From Ascaris suum (Eukaryota; Nematoda; Chromadorea; Rhabditida; Ascarididae): a stretch of 64,000 bases of DNA. Where the stretch lies: assembly GCA_013433145.1 (NCBI GenBank), contig CM024187.1:17163826-17227825 (forward strand), written 5' to 3'. Below, piece after piece: positions 62,030 to 64,000 of this stretch. The stretch's first letter is position 1. Each line of letters begins with the position of its first letter. A model generated the notes under the pieces. It worked only from the letters and a program-made list of their open reading frames with translations. It was not told the DNA's origin and made no database searches. Both the position numbers and the translations under genes were made by a program.

Positions 62030-64000
62030 CTACCTACTGCCTATTCTGTGTTTACAACACTCACTCTGTATATAAGTTATGACGCTGATGTCGATATTTT
62101 CACAGAATGCAACTTGATATCTATATGGGCATACATGCAGGTTTAGAAATTAGACGTGCTTCAGAATTCTCGTGATAGTGGGTATATGAATTGGGCGACC
62201 CGTTGAAGTAGGATCTTTTCTGAGCATAATGGCAGCTCTTTGAGCTGGGACCTTTAATTCTTCCATGTTAAAATCCAAAAGTTCTTTTTATTTTGAATAG
62301 TGCAGGCTCTATGTCAGTCGATTTCGTTCTTTCGCAAAATTCCGAGCCTTTCCTCCTTTTTCCACTTTAATCTCGCACTAGAGGCGGACACCCAGTACCG
62401 AGCCCAAACAGGCGAGCTTCGATGCAGAACAAAATTACTCAGAATAATCGCTGAGAAAAGGTGAAGCGGATTTTTGCTGCAAAAATTACTGAAAATTGCC
62501 ACTGAAATTTGTCATGGAAAGCGACAATCGGGTGGGCTGAACATGTTGTAACGGAATTTTTTGTGTGAATATTTCCGCTAAAATGAAGATTGAAAAATGA
62601 AATCTCAGAGTGAAGGTTCTCCTCCTCAACAAGATTTTTTTTCGGGCAGAATGAAATTTATAGCGCCTGTTCGTTCATTAAAAGTCACTTCCATCATAAC
62701 ATATTCTTCTGGAAGGTCTTGAACTTAGTAACGACCCCCCTTTAAAAATATAATTCTCCAAAAACGTAGCAAAGCTTTTAAAGAAACACTTCCCAGTTAG
62801 TGGTTTTGCCTGAATGGACAAATAACCGCATGCATATAAAGCGGTGCGGCTAAGAAAAAAGAGTGGTCGACTACGCCCTAAGCAAATAAACAGCTAAACG
62901 CAGCGTTGTTTCCCTAAGTTAGAATCCGCATGAGAACGCTTTGTCATTCAACATTACGTCGGCAAGGGAAAGCTATCCGTATGCGCTTAGTAGTAGCCCG
63001 TTGGGGGCATTAAATACATAAGAATTTTCGCATAAAGATGGTTAAATGGTGGTAAAGAGGTGCCAACACTGAGTACCTCAGATGAAAGCCACTGCCATTA
63101 CGAAATATCTCGAAGGGGCAGAGCGATTGCCCTGATTAATAGCAACCAAACATCCTTATTACCGTTAGCCCCCGAAAAGGGTTCACCCAGGGACCACAAA
63201 TATGTCTCGGAGGCCTCACAATTTGAGAAACAACCAAAAACCTCCCGACGACCTCCAGAAAATGGGAGCGTTGAAAATCAATGCTTCCGATTCTAGGACC
63301 TGGACGGATCTTCCCTTCGACTTGAAATCTGACCTGAACGCCAGCGCTAATCCCCATACAGTCAATGCTGAGATCACCCTCGAATGAAATCCTTCCCTCA
63401 GCGTCTTCGACATCATGGTATCACATCTGCTTTCGTTACCGATCCAATGAACCAATCACTGATTAGTGCACAATAATAATAGCGGACATTTCGACTGTGT
63501 CAGAGTGAGCGTTGACTTTCCGCTGTCCTTACTATATCTTCTGCTAGGGAATCGCAAAGAAGAGAAAAGCAGAAATTCATCTAGAGAAGTCGAAAAGTGC
63601 TGTTTTTCGAAGGCACTGAGATTCACAGTCTCCTCCATCAACATAAACTTCCCCCTTCCCTTTTGTCTCACTTTAGACCCGTCTGAAAAGATGGCGAATT
63701 TCCGTGGTCTTCAACAGTTCTCCTTACCTACAAAGGCCCTCCTCGTTAAAAAGTTTTCTTTAGGCCTACAAGCTCTATACGCCCACTATGTTTGCTCTCG
63801 AAATGTGCAACCAATTTCAAAAATCCGTGAGGGAAATCTGAAAGGTCGCAATTTTACGTGTTTTTAAATTGTACTTTCAGGAACCAAGAATAGTGAAAAC
63901 GTACACTTCTTCCCCTTATAAACCGCCCTTTCCATGACACTCCGCACAACTATGCGCATTCTTCGAAGTTGTCATCTTTATGAGCATATGAGAATAATAA
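62030..64000. other. Unassigned sequence at the right edge
   Basis: The stretch 62.0-63.0 kb shows nothing recognisable. From about 63.05 to 63.87 kb the sequence becomes less AT-rich and frames stay open on both strands (plus 63202-63387 and 63466-63867, minus 63136-63357 and 63216-63455). This is typical of a repeat copy or an exon whose gene continues beyond the window. No domain or splice-framed exon was recognised, so no gene is called. Confidence 0.45.

Overview
This 64 kb window is eukaryotic and almost certainly nematode. The coding sequence lies in short exons of roughly 70-280 bp, separated by AT-rich introns ending in TTTCAG-like acceptors. Two of the three genes have a splice acceptor just 5' of the start codon with no obvious donor partner, as expected for spliced-leader trans-splicing. 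The compact AATAAA-ended 3' regions and the protein similarities suggest a clade V parasitic nematode (strongylid or hookworm-like). The species is an inference. I rebuilt every gene model by hand from reading frames, splice signals and phase agreement.

Three confident genes were found. (1) Minus strand, 13,256 down to 951: an 11-exon, 502-residue SLC22-family (organic cation/anion transporter-like) major facilitator protein. (2) Plus strand, 24,105 to 35,584: a 14-exon, 608-residue secreted acid sphingomyelinase with signal peptide, saposin domain and complete metallophosphoesterase active site, closest in style to C. elegans asm-3. (3) Plus strand, 48,981 to 61,416: a 5-exon, about 225-residue nuclear receptor of the Knirps type. 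It has a zinc-finger DNA-binding domain and a Knirps-box-like extension, no ligand-binding domain, and a C-terminal PLDLSLK motif that fits the CtBP co-repressor consensus. Its DNA-binding domain carries an unusual glycine-rich insertion between the two fingers.

The SLC22 and sphingomyelinase genes are transcribed divergently from an AT-rich spacer of about 10.8 kb (13.3-24.1 kb). The spacer holds a long (TA)n tract, a 19-bp perfect inverted repeat, a fold-back element and at most one small candidate ORF. The 13 kb between the sphingomyelinase and the nuclear receptor (35.7-48.9 kb) holds C-rich and GA-rich tracts, a possible old retroelement, a decayed mariner-like transposase fragment and two uncertain minus-strand exon candidates. 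The nuclear receptor has large introns (6.9 and 3.2 kb), one of which contains weak candidates for nested minus-strand exons. The last 2.6 kb contains the receptor 3' region and unassigned sequence. The three genes do not form an operon or a shared pathway.

The most notable item is the Knirps-like receptor: in the insect family the same layout (DNA-binding domain, Knirps box, CtBP motif, no ligand domain) marks a short-range repressor. No RNA gene or CRISPR array was recognised.
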